From the NCBI GenBank assembly GCA_964402115.1, contig CAYOBW010000031.1, positions 1-37,867 on the forward strand: a stretch of DNA of 37,867 nt, read 5' to 3'. Positions 11,575 to 19,342 of the stretch are shown here, piece by piece (within the stretch, counting starts at the first letter, position 1; each line of letters starts with the position of its first letter). The notes beneath the pieces are model-generated. The model saw only the letters and a program-made list of their open reading frames with translations. It did not search any database and was not told the origin of the DNA. A program made the translations under genes and the position numbers. The stretch is from CAYOBW01 sp964402115. GTDB taxonomy: Bacteria > Verrucomicrobiota > Kiritimatiellia > UBA8416 > CAYOBW01.

Positions 11575-11940
11575 ATGATCAAGGAACAGACAGATCTGGT
11601 TGTAGCCGACAATACAGGTGCTCGTCGCGTGCGGTGCTTCAGGGTCATTGGGCAGCGAAAGCGATTCGCGCACATAGGCGACATCATACGCGTCTCCGTC
11701 AAGGAGGCCCAACCGGCTGGCATGGTCAAGAAGGGCGAGGTTTGCTTGGCGTTGATTGTGCGGACGGCTCACCCGATTCGCAGGTCGGACGGCTCTCTGG
11801 TGCGATTTGACCAGAACGCTTGTGTTATCATTGACGGCAACAAGAACCCCGTTGGCTCCCGCATCTTCGGACCGGTTGCGCGCGAGTTGCGGGATCGAAA
11901 TTACATGAAAGTTATCTCGCTTGCACCGGAGGTCCTCTGA
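11575..11940 (+). CDS. rplN: 50S ribosomal protein L14
   Basis: Large-subunit interface protein, target of the RsfS silencing factor in other bacteria. 121 aa, with the family start MIKEQTDLVVADNTGARRV, the internal GDIIRVSVKEA motif and the C-terminal RIFGPVARELRDRNYMKVISLAPEVL block. ATG 11575 has only a weak AGGTTGGG upstream, consistent with coupling to rpsQ. In standard maps this is the first gene of the spc operon; no separate promoter is visible. Confidence 0.97.
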   Translation: MIKEQTDLVVADNTGARRVRCFRVIGQRKRFAHIGDIIRVSVKEAQPAGMVKKGEVCLALIVRTAHPIRRSDGSLVRFDQNACVIIDGNKNPVGSRIFGPVARELRDRNYMKVISLAPEVL

Positions 11941-11989
11941 CGTTCTACGTCACTGTGACAAAGCAGGCACATTGCGAAAGGGACGCGTT

Positions 11990-12310
11990 GTGAGGGGCTC
12001 ACCGATAAAGAAAAGTGATACTGTCGTTGCCATCGCAGGAGCCGGCAAGGGCAAGTCGGGAAAAGTTCTTGCCGTGCAGGTAATGCGAGGGCGTGCGGTG
12101 GTGGAGGGACTCAATGTCCAAAAGAAGACCGTGCGGAGAACTCAAGCGAACCCGCAGGGTGGAATTACGGAAAAGGAAGGTCCCATAGCCGTCTCGAACC
12201 TGATGCTGTACTGTGCCAACTGCAAGAAGGGGGTACGTGTGCGGCGTGTTCGCGAGGACAACAAGAGCATTCGCAAGTGCAAGAGTTGTGGACATGCCTT
12301 TGACGCGTGA
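11990..12310 (+). CDS. rplX: 50S ribosomal protein L24 with C-terminal zinc ribbon (GTG start)
   Basis: Assembly-initiator protein of the large subunit with a KOW motif (SDTVVAIAGAGKGKSGKVL, residues 9-27). The chosen start, GTG 11990, has AAAGGGA six bases upstream and gives 106 residues, close to the family length; TTG 11972 is an alternative adding six residues. The C-terminus holds two CxxC pairs (C75, C78, C97, C100), forming a plausible zinc ribbon that is seen in many but not all bacterial L24 proteins and is missing from E. coli L24. Confidence 0.9.
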   Translation: MRGSPIKKSDTVVAIAGAGKGKSGKVLAVQVMRGRAVVEGLNVQKKTVRRTQANPQGGITEKEGPIAVSNLMLYCANCKKGVRVRRVREDNKSIRKCKSCGHAFDA

Positions 12311-12320
12311 GGATACACAG

Positions 12321-12857
12321 ATGCCGACGTTGAAAGATAAGTACCGGAATGAAGTTGTGGTCCGCTTGGCCAAGGAGTTGGGCTTCAGCAACAAGATGCG
12401 GGTGCCGCGCCTTGAAAAGGTGGTGATCAACATGGGGTTTGGGGTTGTGGACAAGGACCAGCTGAAGGCTTGCACCGATGACTTGTCCAGGATTGCCGGG
12501 CAGAAGCCCATCGTGCGAAAGGCTCGAAAAAGCATTTCCAATTTCAAGATCCGCGAGGGTATGAATGTTGGCGCAAAGGTCACGCTGCGTGGCGAGCGGA
12601 TGTACGAGTTCCTTGACCGATTGATAAGTGCGGCCTTGCCGCGCATCCGGGACTTTCGTGGTGTTTCCCCCAGGGCCTTCGACGGGCGGGGCAATTACAC
12701 GCTAGGTATCAAGGAACAGACGATTTTTCCGGAAGTCGATCCGAACAACGTGACGGTGCCGCAGGGAATGGATGTGACCATAGTCACCACGGCGGGCAAT
12801 GACGATGAGGCCAGGAAACTCCTGACCTATTTGGGTATGCCGTTTGCCGGCAAGTAA
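12321..12857 (+). CDS. rplE: 50S ribosomal protein L5
   Basis: 5S rRNA-binding protein of the central protuberance, 178 aa. The ATG at 12321 gives the family start MPTLKDKYRNEV and has GAGGA eight bases upstream; an earlier in-frame ATG at 12213 lies inside rplX and is rejected. Signatures: KVVINMGFG, GQKPIVRKARKSISNFKIREG, FLDRLISAALPRIRDFRG and GNYTLGIKEQTIFPE. Confidence 0.97.
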   Translation: MPTLKDKYRNEVVVRLAKELGFSNKMRVPRLEKVVINMGFGVVDKDQLKACTDDLSRIAGQKPIVRKARKSISNFKIREGMNVGAKVTLRGERMYEFLDRLISAALPRIRDFRGVSPRAFDGRGNYTLGIKEQTIFPEVDPNNVTVPQGMDVTIVTTAGNDDEARKLLTYLGMPFAGK

Positions 12858-12872
12858 CAGGAGGGCATGTCG

Positions 12873-13058
12873 TTGGCTAAGAAGTGCTTGATTGCCAAGG
12901 CGAATAGGAAGCCGAAATTCAAGGTGCGGCGTTATAGTCGCTGCAAGCGGTGCGGACGACCGCGAGCGTTCATACGGAAGTTTCAGTTGTGCCGTCTCTG
13001 CTTCAGAGAGCTGGCGGTGATTGGACAGATACCCGGTGTGGTCAAGGCCAGTTGGTAG
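12873..13058 (+). CDS. rpsN: 30S ribosomal protein S14, zinc-binding type Z (TTG start)
   Basis: Short 61-residue zinc form of S14. The ribosome-binding site AGGAGGG (12859-12865) is one base from an ATG at 12867 but seven bases from an in-frame TTG at 12873. The TTG start gives (M)AKKCLIAKANRKPKFKVRR and ends in PGVVKASW, exactly the 61-residue architecture of type Z S14. Zinc ligands C24, C27, C40 and C43 coincide with the known positions in Thermus S14. A zinc-free rpsN paralogue, common in bacteria with zinc-limitation regulation, is not in this window. Confidence 0.94.
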   Translation: MAKKCLIAKANRKPKFKVRRYSRCKRCGRPRAFIRKFQLCRLCFRELAVIGQIPGVVKASW

Positions 13059-13069
13059 CGGGAGCAGAT

Positions 13070-13465
13070 ATGAGTTTGTCAGATCCGATTGCCGATATGT
13101 TGACGCGAGTGCGCAATGCGTTGGGTGCTGGGCTGGAGACTGTGGAGATGCCGCACTCCCGGCTCAAGACCGAGGTCGCCCGCATTCTCAAGCGCGAGGG
13201 GTTCGTTACAGACTACGTAGTTGAAGGCGACGCGAAGAAGACCATGCGCGTTTATCTGAAGTATACTGCTGATCAGAAGCCCGTCATGCGCGGGCTGCGT
13301 CGCGAAAGCAAGCCGGGGTTGCGGCGCTACGTGACGGCCGCAGACATCCCTCGCGTGCTGGGCGGGATGGGGATCTGCGTCTTGAGTACGTCTTCCGGCG
13401 TCATGACGGGCAAGGATGCCTACAAGCAGAAGATCGGTGGCGAGCTGCTTTGTTCTATTTGGTGA
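13070..13465 (+). CDS. rpsH: 30S ribosomal protein S8
   Basis: 16S rRNA-binding assembly protein, 131 aa; in E. coli it represses the spc operon. ATG 13070 gives the standard MSLSDPIADMLTRVRNA start and has GCGGGAGC upstream; upstream in-frame codons run into rpsN and are not used. The C-terminal signature STSSGVMTGKDAYKQKIGGELLCSIW is typical. Spacing to rpsN is 11 bases and to rplF 10 bases. Confidence 0.97.
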   Translation: MSLSDPIADMLTRVRNALGAGLETVEMPHSRLKTEVARILKREGFVTDYVVEGDAKKTMRVYLKYTADQKPVMRGLRRESKPGLRRYVTAADIPRVLGGMGICVLSTSSGVMTGKDAYKQKIGGELLCSIW

Positions 13466-13475
13466 GGTTAGCACT

Positions 13476-14012
13476 ATGTCCAGAATTGGTCAAAGGCCGG
13501 TTGAGATTCCTGATGGCGTGAACGTGACAGTCAGTGGGAATACTGTCGTGGTCACGGGTAAGGTTGACAGCTTAACGTTGACCATGCCGCCTAACACCTC
13601 TGCTATCGTGAGCGGTAGGCAGGTCTTGGTGAATCGAGGAAACGAGGAACGGAGTAGCCGTTGCTGCCATGGCTTGGCACGGACGCTGATAGCCAACATG
13701 GTGGAGGGGGTGGCAAAGGGTTACTCCAAGCAACTTGAGATCGAGGGCGTTGGTTATAAAGCATCTGTGCAGGGACAGCGTCTTGAGATCGCCTTGGGGT
13801 TTTCGCATCCGGTGATCTACGCGGTTCCCGCTGGCATCAAGTGCGAGGTCGAGGCGGGAACAAAGATTAAGGTCAGCGGCGCCGACAAACAGATGGTTGG
13901 TGAAACAGCCGCGCGCATACGCGCCTTCGCCAAGGCTGAGCCGTACAAGGGCAAGGGTGTGCGGTACGTGGGTGAACGTATTCGCCGCAAGGTCGGCAAG
14001 ACGGTGGCATAA
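13476..14012 (+). CDS. rplF: 50S ribosomal protein L6
   Basis: Large-subunit protein near the factor-binding region, 178 aa with two repeated L6 domains. ATG 13476 gives the usual MSRIGQRPVEIPDGV start. The second domain has the expected GFSHPVIYAVPAG and the C-terminal motif YKGKGVRYVGERIRRKVGKT. The ribosome-binding site is the GGTGAGG at the end of rpsH, so translation is likely coupled. Confidence 0.97.
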   Translation: MSRIGQRPVEIPDGVNVTVSGNTVVVTGKVDSLTLTMPPNTSAIVSGRQVLVNRGNEERSSRCCHGLARTLIANMVEGVAKGYSKQLEIEGVGYKASVQGQRLEIALGFSHPVIYAVPAGIKCEVEAGTKIKVSGADKQMVGETAARIRAFAKAEPYKGKGVRYVGERIRRKVGKTVA

Positions 14013-14028
14013 GGGAGGGGCGGGCACA

Positions 14029-14430
14029 ATGAGTTTGAATTCGAGATACGAGCGACGGCGTAGACGCCACGACCGGGTGCGGAGAAAGGTCAGCGGCACA
14101 GCGTTACGACCCAGAATGGCAATCATGGCCTCGAATTGCTGCATCTACGTTCAGCTAATAGACGATAGCAAGGGTGTCACGCTGGCAGCGGCCTCAGCTG
14201 GAGGCCGGCAGAAGGGGGAACGCCTGAACGTTGAAACAGCGGGTCGGGCGGGCACGAGTGTGGCTGAGCAGGCAATGCAGCTGGGGATCTCAGAGGTTGT
14301 CGTTGACCGTGGCGGCTTCAGATACCACGGACGCGTGAAGGCACTTGTTGAGGGCGCACTTAGAGCAGGTTTGAAGATAGGGAAATCCATCGTGACGGAG
14401 TTGTTGCCAGAGGGTAAGGAGGCGCAGTGA
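14029..14430 (+). CDS. rplR: 50S ribosomal protein L18
   Basis: 5S rRNA-binding protein of the central protuberance. ATG 14029 has GGGAGGGG at 14013-14020 and gives a basic N-terminus (SRYERRRRRHDRVRRKVSG) followed by the L18 core, including VVDRGGFRYHGRVKALVEGAL. At 133 aa it is slightly longer than the usual length of about 120, from a short insertion around GRQKGERLNVETAG. Overlaps the GTG start of rpsE by four bases. Confidence 0.96.
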   Translation: MSLNSRYERRRRRHDRVRRKVSGTALRPRMAIMASNCCIYVQLIDDSKGVTLAAASAGGRQKGERLNVETAGRAGTSVAEQAMQLGISEVVVDRGGFRYHGRVKALVEGALRAGLKIGKSIVTELLPEGKEAQ

Positions 14431-14912
14431 GCACACAGGAGAAATCATCCGCGGCGAGCGACTTCGAGGAACGCGTGGTCTTCGTCAATCGTTGTGCTAA
14501 GGTTGTGAAGGGCGGCAGACGCTTCAGTTTCAGCGCCGTTGTGGTGGTGGGGAACCGTAACGGTCTGGTTGGGTACGGTTTCGGAAAGGCGAACGAAGTG
14601 GCGGATGCCATCCGCAAGGGAACAGAGATGGCTAAGCGTACGCTTTTTCGGGTTACCTTGAAGGATCGGACAATTCCACACGAGGTCAATGGTGCGTTCG
14701 ATGGTGGTAGAGTCATGCTTCGTCCTGCATCGCCTGGAACCGGCGTGATCGCTGGCGGTGGTATGCGCGCCGTTCTCGAAGTGTCGGGCATTCGTGATGT
14801 GTTGGGGAAGTCCTTGGGTAGCAGCAATCGACTGAATGTCGTGAAGGCAACATTCGAAGCGCTCAAACACCTACGGTCGAGCGAGGAAATCGCCGCGACA
14901 CGGTTGGCTTAG
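14427..14912 (+). CDS. rpsE: 30S ribosomal protein S5 (GTG start)
   Basis: Small-subunit protein near the mRNA channel, important for accuracy. 161 aa with a double-stranded-RNA-binding-like N-terminal domain (FEERVVFVNRCAKVVKGGRRFSF, VGYGFGKANEVADAIRKG) and the S5 C-terminal domain (LRPASPGTGVIAGGGMRAVLE). The start is GTG 14427 in a GTGA overlap with rplR, with AAGGAGG four to five bases upstream. rpmD, which normally follows, is absent: only 33 bases separate rpsE from rplO. Confidence 0.96.
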   Translation: MSTQEKSSAASDFEERVVFVNRCAKVVKGGRRFSFSAVVVVGNRNGLVGYGFGKANEVADAIRKGTEMAKRTLFRVTLKDRTIPHEVNGAFDGGRVMLRPASPGTGVIAGGGMRAVLEVSGIRDVLGKSLGSSNRLNVVKATFEALKHLRSSEEIAATRLA

Positions 14913-14945
14913 GATCGGGAATCCGTCGAAGGGGATGCACCAATA

Positions 14946-15386
14946 ATGAACTTGCACGAATTGAAGAACGCGAGTGGTGCGCGCAAAGTCGCGCGAAGGC
15001 TGGGCCGGGGTCATGCCACGGGTAGCGGTAAGACTTGTGGACGAGGACAAAAGGGACAGATGTCCCGAAAGGGAAGTTCGCACAAGGCTGGCTTCGAAGG
15101 CGGACAGATGCCGCTCATTCGGCGCATTCCAAAGCGGGGATTCAAGAACGCGACCCGAGTGGCGTGGTTTCCTGTGAACGTGGGGGCGCTAGCGAGTCTG
15201 GCGACCGGGAGCGAGGTCACGTTGGACCTGCTGCGTCAGCGTGGTCTTCTTCGCGGACGGGTGGCAGGCATAAAGATGCTTGGCGAGGGTGATTTGTCGG
15301 TTAAGCTAACTGTCAAGGCTAACGCTTTCAGCTCCACCGCGCGGACGAAGATCGAGGCGGCTGGGGGCGTGTGCGAGGTTGTGTAA
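14946..15386 (+). CDS. rplO: 50S ribosomal protein L15
   Basis: Late-assembly large-subunit protein, 146 aa. The glycine-rich basic N-terminal extension that penetrates the rRNA core is typical (RLGRGHATGSGKTCGRGQKG, then GSSHKAGFEGGQMPLIRRIPKRGF). ATG 14946 gives the usual MNLHELKN start. The stop lies five bases before the chosen secY ATG, and an alternative secY GTG at 15371 would overlap this gene by 16 bases. Confidence 0.97.
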   Translation: MNLHELKNASGARKVARRLGRGHATGSGKTCGRGQKGQMSRKGSSHKAGFEGGQMPLIRRIPKRGFKNATRVAWFPVNVGALASLATGSEVTLDLLRQRGLLRGRVAGIKMLGEGDLSVKLTVKANAFSSTARTKIEAAGGVCEVV

Positions 15387-15391
15387 GAGCA

Positions 15392-16744
15392 ATGCTGTCA
15401 GCCTTTGCCAACACTTTTCGGATTCCGGAGCTTCGACAGCGAATCTTCTTCACGCTGTGGATGGTCTTCATCTGTCGCGTCGTGTCCAGCGTACCGTCTC
15501 CGGGCGTCGACGCGGCTGCGCTGCAGATGGTGATCGAACAGGCGCAGAGCAAGGTCGGCGGTGGCTTCCTGGGATGGATTGACCTGTTCAGCGGCGGTGC
15601 TTTGTCGAACTGCGCGGTCGGTGCGCTAAGCATTTGGCCGTACATTAGTGCGTCTATCATTATTCAACTGATGACGGCGATCATCCCGGGTTTGGAGCGA
15701 CTGGCGCGTGAGGGTGATGTTGGCAGAGCGAAACTGAACCAATACACCCGCTATCTTACACTGGTGATCTGCGTGATTCAGGGATTGTTCCTCGCCAGGA
15801 GCATGGAACAGCCTGGGGCGTTGGGTATCGGTAGTGCTCAGATCGTTGCGAATCCGGGTCTTGGCTTTCAGATGATGACGATCCTGACGATGACGACGGG
15901 CACCATGCTGCTAATGTGGCTAGGCGAGCAGATAACGGAGCGCGGTATTGGCAACGGCACATCGATCGTAATCATGGTGAACATTATCAGCCGTCTTCCG
16001 AGCGCCCTGTTGGCAGTGGGAACGCTCTTCACGCAGAGCGGCGAAGGCTCGCAGTTCAGCATGTTTCATCTCGTTGGCCTGCTCATACTCGTATTCCTCG
16101 TTACGGCTGGAACTATTCTTTTGACGCAGGGACAGCGAAAGATACCGATACACACTACGCGACGTGTGGTAGGGCGCAAGGTGTACGGTGGACAGAACAC
16201 GTACATGCCCCTGCGGGTCAATTACTCGGGTGTCATGCCGATCATATTTGCCGGGCCCTTGCTTGCGTTTCCTGCTGTCATCCTGCGGAATCTTCCTTGG
16301 TACCCCTGTCAGAGACTTGGGGCTGCGTTGACGTTCGGCGAGCCGGTTTACCTGATGCTGTATGCCGCAATGATCCTGTTCTTCTCATACTTCTGGGTGG
16401 CCACACAGTTCAACCCTTTGCAGATAGCGGACGACCTTAAGCGAAACGGCGGTTATGTGCCAGGCATAAGACCAGGACGTCCCACGGCTGAGTTCTTGGA
16501 CAAGACGATGACAAGGGTGACGCTATTCGGCGGCCTCTTCCTAGCTGCGATTGCCATAGTTCCTTCTTTGATGGAACGTCAATTTCGCGTTCCTTGGCTC
16601 GTTGCTCAGTTCCTGGGTGGCACGAGTTTGCTGATTGTTGTTGGAGTGTGTCTGGATACCATGAGGCAGGTTGAATCGCATCTGCTCATGCGCCACTACG
16701 ACGGATTCCTGAAGAAGGGACACCTGCGTGGACGGCGAGGTTAG
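15392..16744 (+). CDS. secY: Protein translocase subunit SecY
   Basis: Central channel of the Sec translocon in the inner membrane, 450 aa, ten predicted transmembrane segments. The N-terminal region MLSAFANTFRIPELRQRIFFTLW is typical, followed by the plug region and ALSIWPYISASIIIQLMTAIIP (TM2). GIGNGTSIVIMVNI, GGQNTYMPLRVNYSGVMPIIFA and the cytosolic loop QFNPLQIADDLKRNGGYVPGIRPG match the SecY signatures. ATG 15392 was chosen because it gives the standard N-terminus; GTG 15371 is possible. Position after rplO is standard. adk, which follows secY in many bacteria, is missing, and map comes next. Confidence 0.97.
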   Translation: MLSAFANTFRIPELRQRIFFTLWMVFICRVVSSVPSPGVDAAALQMVIEQAQSKVGGGFLGWIDLFSGGALSNCAVGALSIWPYISASIIIQLMTAIIPGLERLAREGDVGRAKLNQYTRYLTLVICVIQGLFLARSMEQPGALGIGSAQIVANPGLGFQMMTILTMTTGTMLLMWLGEQITERGIGNGTSIVIMVNIISRLPSALLAVGTLFTQSGEGSQFSMFHLVGLLILVFLVTAGTILLTQGQRKIPIHTTRRVVGRKVYGGQNTYMPLRVNYSGVMPIIFAGPLLAFPAVILRNLPWYPCQRLGAALTFGEPVYLMLYAAMILFFSYFWVATQFNPLQIADDLKRNGGYVPGIRPGRPTAEFLDKTMTRVTLFGGLFLAAIAIVPSLMERQFRVPWLVAQFLGGTSLLIVVGVCLDTMRQVESHLLMRHYDGFLKKGHLRGRRG

Positions 16745-16785
16745 GAAGCAAGAGATCTGCTCTCAGAGCAGGGCAGGCGATCTGC

Positions 16786-17538
16786 GTGGCACGTGTGATT
16801 GTCATCAAGAGGGAAGATGAGTTGCGCGGGATGCGCGATGCCTGCAAGGTTACGGCCAAAATTCGGGATGCCATAGTCCAGTGTGTCGCTGCTGGCGTGA
16901 GCACGCAGTCGCTTTCTGATTATGCAGGCGAGTTGATCAGGGGGCTTGGGGCGGAAAGTGCTTTCTTGAACTACCGAGGTTATCCAGGGGAGGTATGCAT
17001 CTCCGTAAATGATGAGGTCGTGCACGGCATCCCTGGGAGGCGCAGGATTGAGGATGGTGACCTTGGCAGCGTGGATGTGGGTGTCAAGTACGGCGGTTTC
17101 ATCGGTGATTGTGCGGTCACGGTGATGGTGGGCGAGGTCGGCGAAGAGAAGCGTCGCTTGGTTCGGGTTACGCAGCAAGCCTTGGAGTCTGGTATAGATG
17201 GGGCTCGCGCTGGTAGCAGGGTTTCTGACATATCTTACGCCGTGGAGCAGTGTGTCAAGCGTGCTGGATTTTCAGTCGTAAGAGATTTTGTAGGACACGG
17301 GGTTGGACGAGATCTTCACGAGGAGCCGCAGATTCCGAACTTTGGACGTGCGGGGAAGGGACCTCGGCTACGTGCCGGCATGACCCTGGCCATCGAGCCA
17401 ATGGTCAACATGGGATCGTACGAAGTGGAAGTGCAAGCAGATGGATGGACGGTACTTACAAAGGATAGAAAGCCATCCGCTCACTTCGAGCACACGATAC
17501 TCGTGCGTGAAGAAGGGCCGGAGATCCTGACTCTGTAG
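16786..17538 (+). CDS. map: Methionine aminopeptidase, type I (GTG start)
   Basis: Cytosolic metalloprotease that removes the initiator methionine from nascent proteins. 250 aa. The five metal ligands are present: D97, D108, H171, E204 and E235, with H80 in VVHGIPG at the catalytic position. There is no N-terminal zinc-finger or SH3-like extension, so it is the short type Ia form. The start GTG at 16786 gives MARVIVIKREDEL; the ribosome-binding site is weak. It sits between secY and rpmJ, 41 bases after secY. Confidence 0.96.
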   Translation: MARVIVIKREDELRGMRDACKVTAKIRDAIVQCVAAGVSTQSLSDYAGELIRGLGAESAFLNYRGYPGEVCISVNDEVVHGIPGRRRIEDGDLGSVDVGVKYGGFIGDCAVTVMVGEVGEEKRRLVRVTQQALESGIDGARAGSRVSDISYAVEQCVKRAGFSVVRDFVGHGVGRDLHEEPQIPNFGRAGKGPRLRAGMTLAIEPMVNMGSYEVEVQADGWTVLTKDRKPSAHFEHTILVREEGPEILTL

Positions 17539-17558
17539 TTGGATATTCGCATTTCGGC

Positions 17559-17587
17559 TGGACAAGCGTCATCCGTAAGCGTAGAGT
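17559..17587 (+). promoter_or_regulatory. Candidate promoter for the alpha segment (rpmJ-rplQ)
   Basis: In the 78-base map-rpmJ gap, where infA would normally lie, TGGACA is followed after exactly 17 bases by TAGAGT (5 of 6 and 4 of 6 consensus matches). Transcription would start about 25 bases before the rpmJ ATG. The site could let rpmJ, rpsM, rpsK, rpsD, rpoA and rplQ be transcribed independently of the upstream genes. Confidence 0.4.
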
Positions 17588-17616
17588 AAACTGCTTTCTG
17601 TGTAGAGGAGTCGCAT

Positions 17617-17730
17617 ATGAAAGTTCGCAGTTCGGTCAAGAGAATATGTGAGCGTTGCAAAGTTGTACGTCGTAAGGGGGTTGTGCGGGTGGTCTGCACG
17701 AATCCACGGCACAAGCAACGTCAGGGTTGA
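17617..17730 (+). CDS. rpmJ: 50S ribosomal protein L36, zinc-binding form
   Basis: Small zinc-binding large-subunit protein, 37 aa: MKVRSSVKRICERCKVVRRK and then GVVRVVCTNPRHKQRQG. Zinc ligands C11, C14, C27 and H32 coincide with the known positions in Thermus L36. ATG 17617 has GAGGAG six bases upstream. It starts the alpha segment, directly before rpsM, which is the usual arrangement when infA-rpmJ-rpsM is conserved, except that infA is absent here. Confidence 0.96.
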   Translation: MKVRSSVKRICERCKVVRRKGVVRVVCTNPRHKQRQG

Positions 17731-17741
17731 GGGAGAGGATT

Positions 17742-18140
17742 ATGCCGAGACTACTGGGTGTTGACATTCCCGGGCGGAAACGGATAGCGTACGCTCTTCA
17801 GTACATTCACGGCATCGGTCCCAAGCGTGCCGACGATGTTGTGGCCGAGGCGCAGATAGATCCCGCCAAGAAGGCAGACGACCTGACTTCAGAGGAACTG
17901 CGTGGTATTCTGGGCGTGCTGCAGAAGCACAGGCTTGAGGGTGATCTGCGCAGAGAGGTAGCGCAGAATATTCGTCGACTGATCAGCGTGGGCAGTTATC
18001 GGGGGTCGCGTCACCGCCGGGGGTTGCCGTGCCGTGGACAGCGGACCAAGACTAACGCCCGCACACGCAAGGGACCCAAGAAGACTGTTGGAGCTGTACG
18101 TGACAAGGAAGCTAGGTCGGCGGTTAAGCAGACCAAGTAG
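17742..18140 (+). CDS. rpsM: 30S ribosomal protein S13
   Basis: Small-subunit head protein that contacts the P-site tRNA and bridges to L5. ATG 17742 gives the standard MPRLLGVDIPG start, with GAGAGGA just upstream; a TTG at 17727 is rejected. 132 aa, with the helix-hairpin-helix region ALQYIHGIGPKRADDV and the basic signature GSYRGSRHRRGLPCRGQRTKTNARTRKG split over residues 85-115. The C-terminal tail is lysine/alanine-rich and a little longer than in E. coli (118 aa). Confidence 0.97.
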   Translation: MPRLLGVDIPGRKRIAYALQYIHGIGPKRADDVVAEAQIDPAKKADDLTSEELRGILGVLQKHRLEGDLRREVAQNIRRLISVGSYRGSRHRRGLPCRGQRTKTNARTRKGPKKTVGAVRDKEARSAVKQTK

Positions 18141-18166
18141 GCGAACAGACGGGAGAGATGCAAGCA

Positions 18167-18655
18167 ATGGCAGAAGAAACTCAGGATCAGCCCACCATTG
18201 AGAAGGTGCCGACCGATGGTCCGGTGGCGGGGGCCGGTTCGGTCGTTGCGCCGGATGGTGGCGAGGAAGCAGCGGCCGCGAAACGGGTGAAGGTCCGCGG
18301 CATGCGGCAGATACCGGCTGGGATTGCGCACATCATTGCCACGTTTAACAACACGCAGGTTTCGATAACGGATATGGCCGGTGGCGTGGTGGCGTGGAGC
18401 AGTGCTGGCCGCGCCGGTTTCAAGGGGTCACGGAAGAGCACGGCATTTGCAGCTACACTAGTGGCGCAGGATGCCGCGCGACAGGCTGTCAGCAAGGGCA
18501 TGCACGAGGTAGAAGTGCGTGTGCAGGGCGCAGGCTCGGGGCGTGAATCGGCTATTCGCGCGCTGCAGTCTTCAGGGCTGAGCGTCTCGGTTATCAAGGA
18601 CGTAACGCCGATCCCCCACAATGGCTGTCGTCCGCGCAAGAGGAGGAGAGTCTGA
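18167..18655 (+). CDS. rpsK: 30S ribosomal protein S11 with N-terminal extension
   Basis: Platform protein of the small subunit. The S11 core is intact (IAHIIATFNNTQVSITDM, GRAGFKGSRKSTAFAA, and the C-terminal VTPIPHNGCRPRKRRRV). About 40 extra residues precede it, acidic and Ala/Gly/Pro-rich, so the protein is 162 aa against about 130 normally. Two ATGs are possible: 18158, nearly touching the GGGAGA at 18151-18156, and 18167, ten bases after it; the second is preferred. The stop overlaps the rpsD start by one base (TGATG). Confidence 0.94.
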   Translation: MAEETQDQPTIEKVPTDGPVAGAGSVVAPDGGEEAAAAKRVKVRGMRQIPAGIAHIIATFNNTQVSITDMAGGVVAWSSAGRAGFKGSRKSTAFAATLVAQDAARQAVSKGMHEVEVRVQGAGSGRESAIRALQSSGLSVSVIKDVTPIPHNGCRPRKRRRV

Positions 18656-19284
18656 TGGGCAGGTATATTGGTCCGTCCTGTAAGCTTTGCCGCCGTGAGG
18701 GGATGAAGCTGTGTCTTAAGGGAGCTCGCTGTTACATGGCCAAGTGTCCGATTGAGACGGGGCGCCCAGCACCTGGCATGCATGGACAGAAACGTGCCCG
18801 TAAGTTGTCCGATTACGGAGTGCAGTTGCGCGAGAAGCAACGGTTGCGTCGGCAATATGGCATGCAAGAGGGACAGTTCAGGATCTTCTTCCAGCGCGCT
18901 ATTAGGAAGCGCGGCGTAACGGGTGAGATGCTGCTGCAATCGCTCGAGTTGCGCTTGGACAACTTGGTATACCGTTTAGGCTTTGCCACTTCACGACGTA
19001 CGGCGCGACAGCTGGTGTTGCACGGGCACGTGCGTGTCAACGGCAGCAAAGCGGCGATTCCTTCAATGGTTCTGGATGCGGGTGACGTAGTTCAGGTGAA
19101 GGACAACCCGAAGAGCCGCCAGGCCGCTGCGCGGGGCTTGGAACAGTCGCAGGCGCGAGGCATCCCTTCGTGGTTGGTTCTGGATGAAAAAGGGTACGCC
19201 GGTAAGATCGTTCGAATTCCGTCGCGAGAGGAGATAGCGCCTATCGTGGACGAACAACTCGTGGTTGAGCTTTACTCCAAGTGA
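18655..19284 (+). CDS. rpsD: 30S ribosomal protein S4, zinc-binding form
   Basis: Primary 16S rRNA-binding protein and, in E. coli, translational repressor of the alpha operon. 209 aa. The N-terminal cysteines C9, C12, C26 and C31 reproduce the zinc site of Thermus S4. The S4 RNA-binding domain follows (LDNLVYRLGFATSRRTARQL, HGHVRVNG). ATG 18655 shares its A with the rpsK TGA stop, so translation is coupled; AGGAGGAGAG lies upstream at the rpsK end. Confidence 0.97.
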   Translation: MGRYIGPSCKLCRREGMKLCLKGARCYMAKCPIETGRPAPGMHGQKRARKLSDYGVQLREKQRLRRQYGMQEGQFRIFFQRAIRKRGVTGEMLLQSLELRLDNLVYRLGFATSRRTARQLVLHGHVRVNGSKAAIPSMVLDAGDVVQVKDNPKSRQAAARGLEQSQARGIPSWLVLDEKGYAGKIVRIPSREEIAPIVDEQLVVELYSK

Positions 19285-19342
19285 GGCGAAGCGGCGCGCT
19301 CGGGCCGGGACAGAGCCGTTCGGTCTGGAAAGGACATTCATC

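Noticed and set aside
14913..14945. Hidden rpmD between rpsE and rplO
   Set aside because: Only 33 bases are available, too short for L30.
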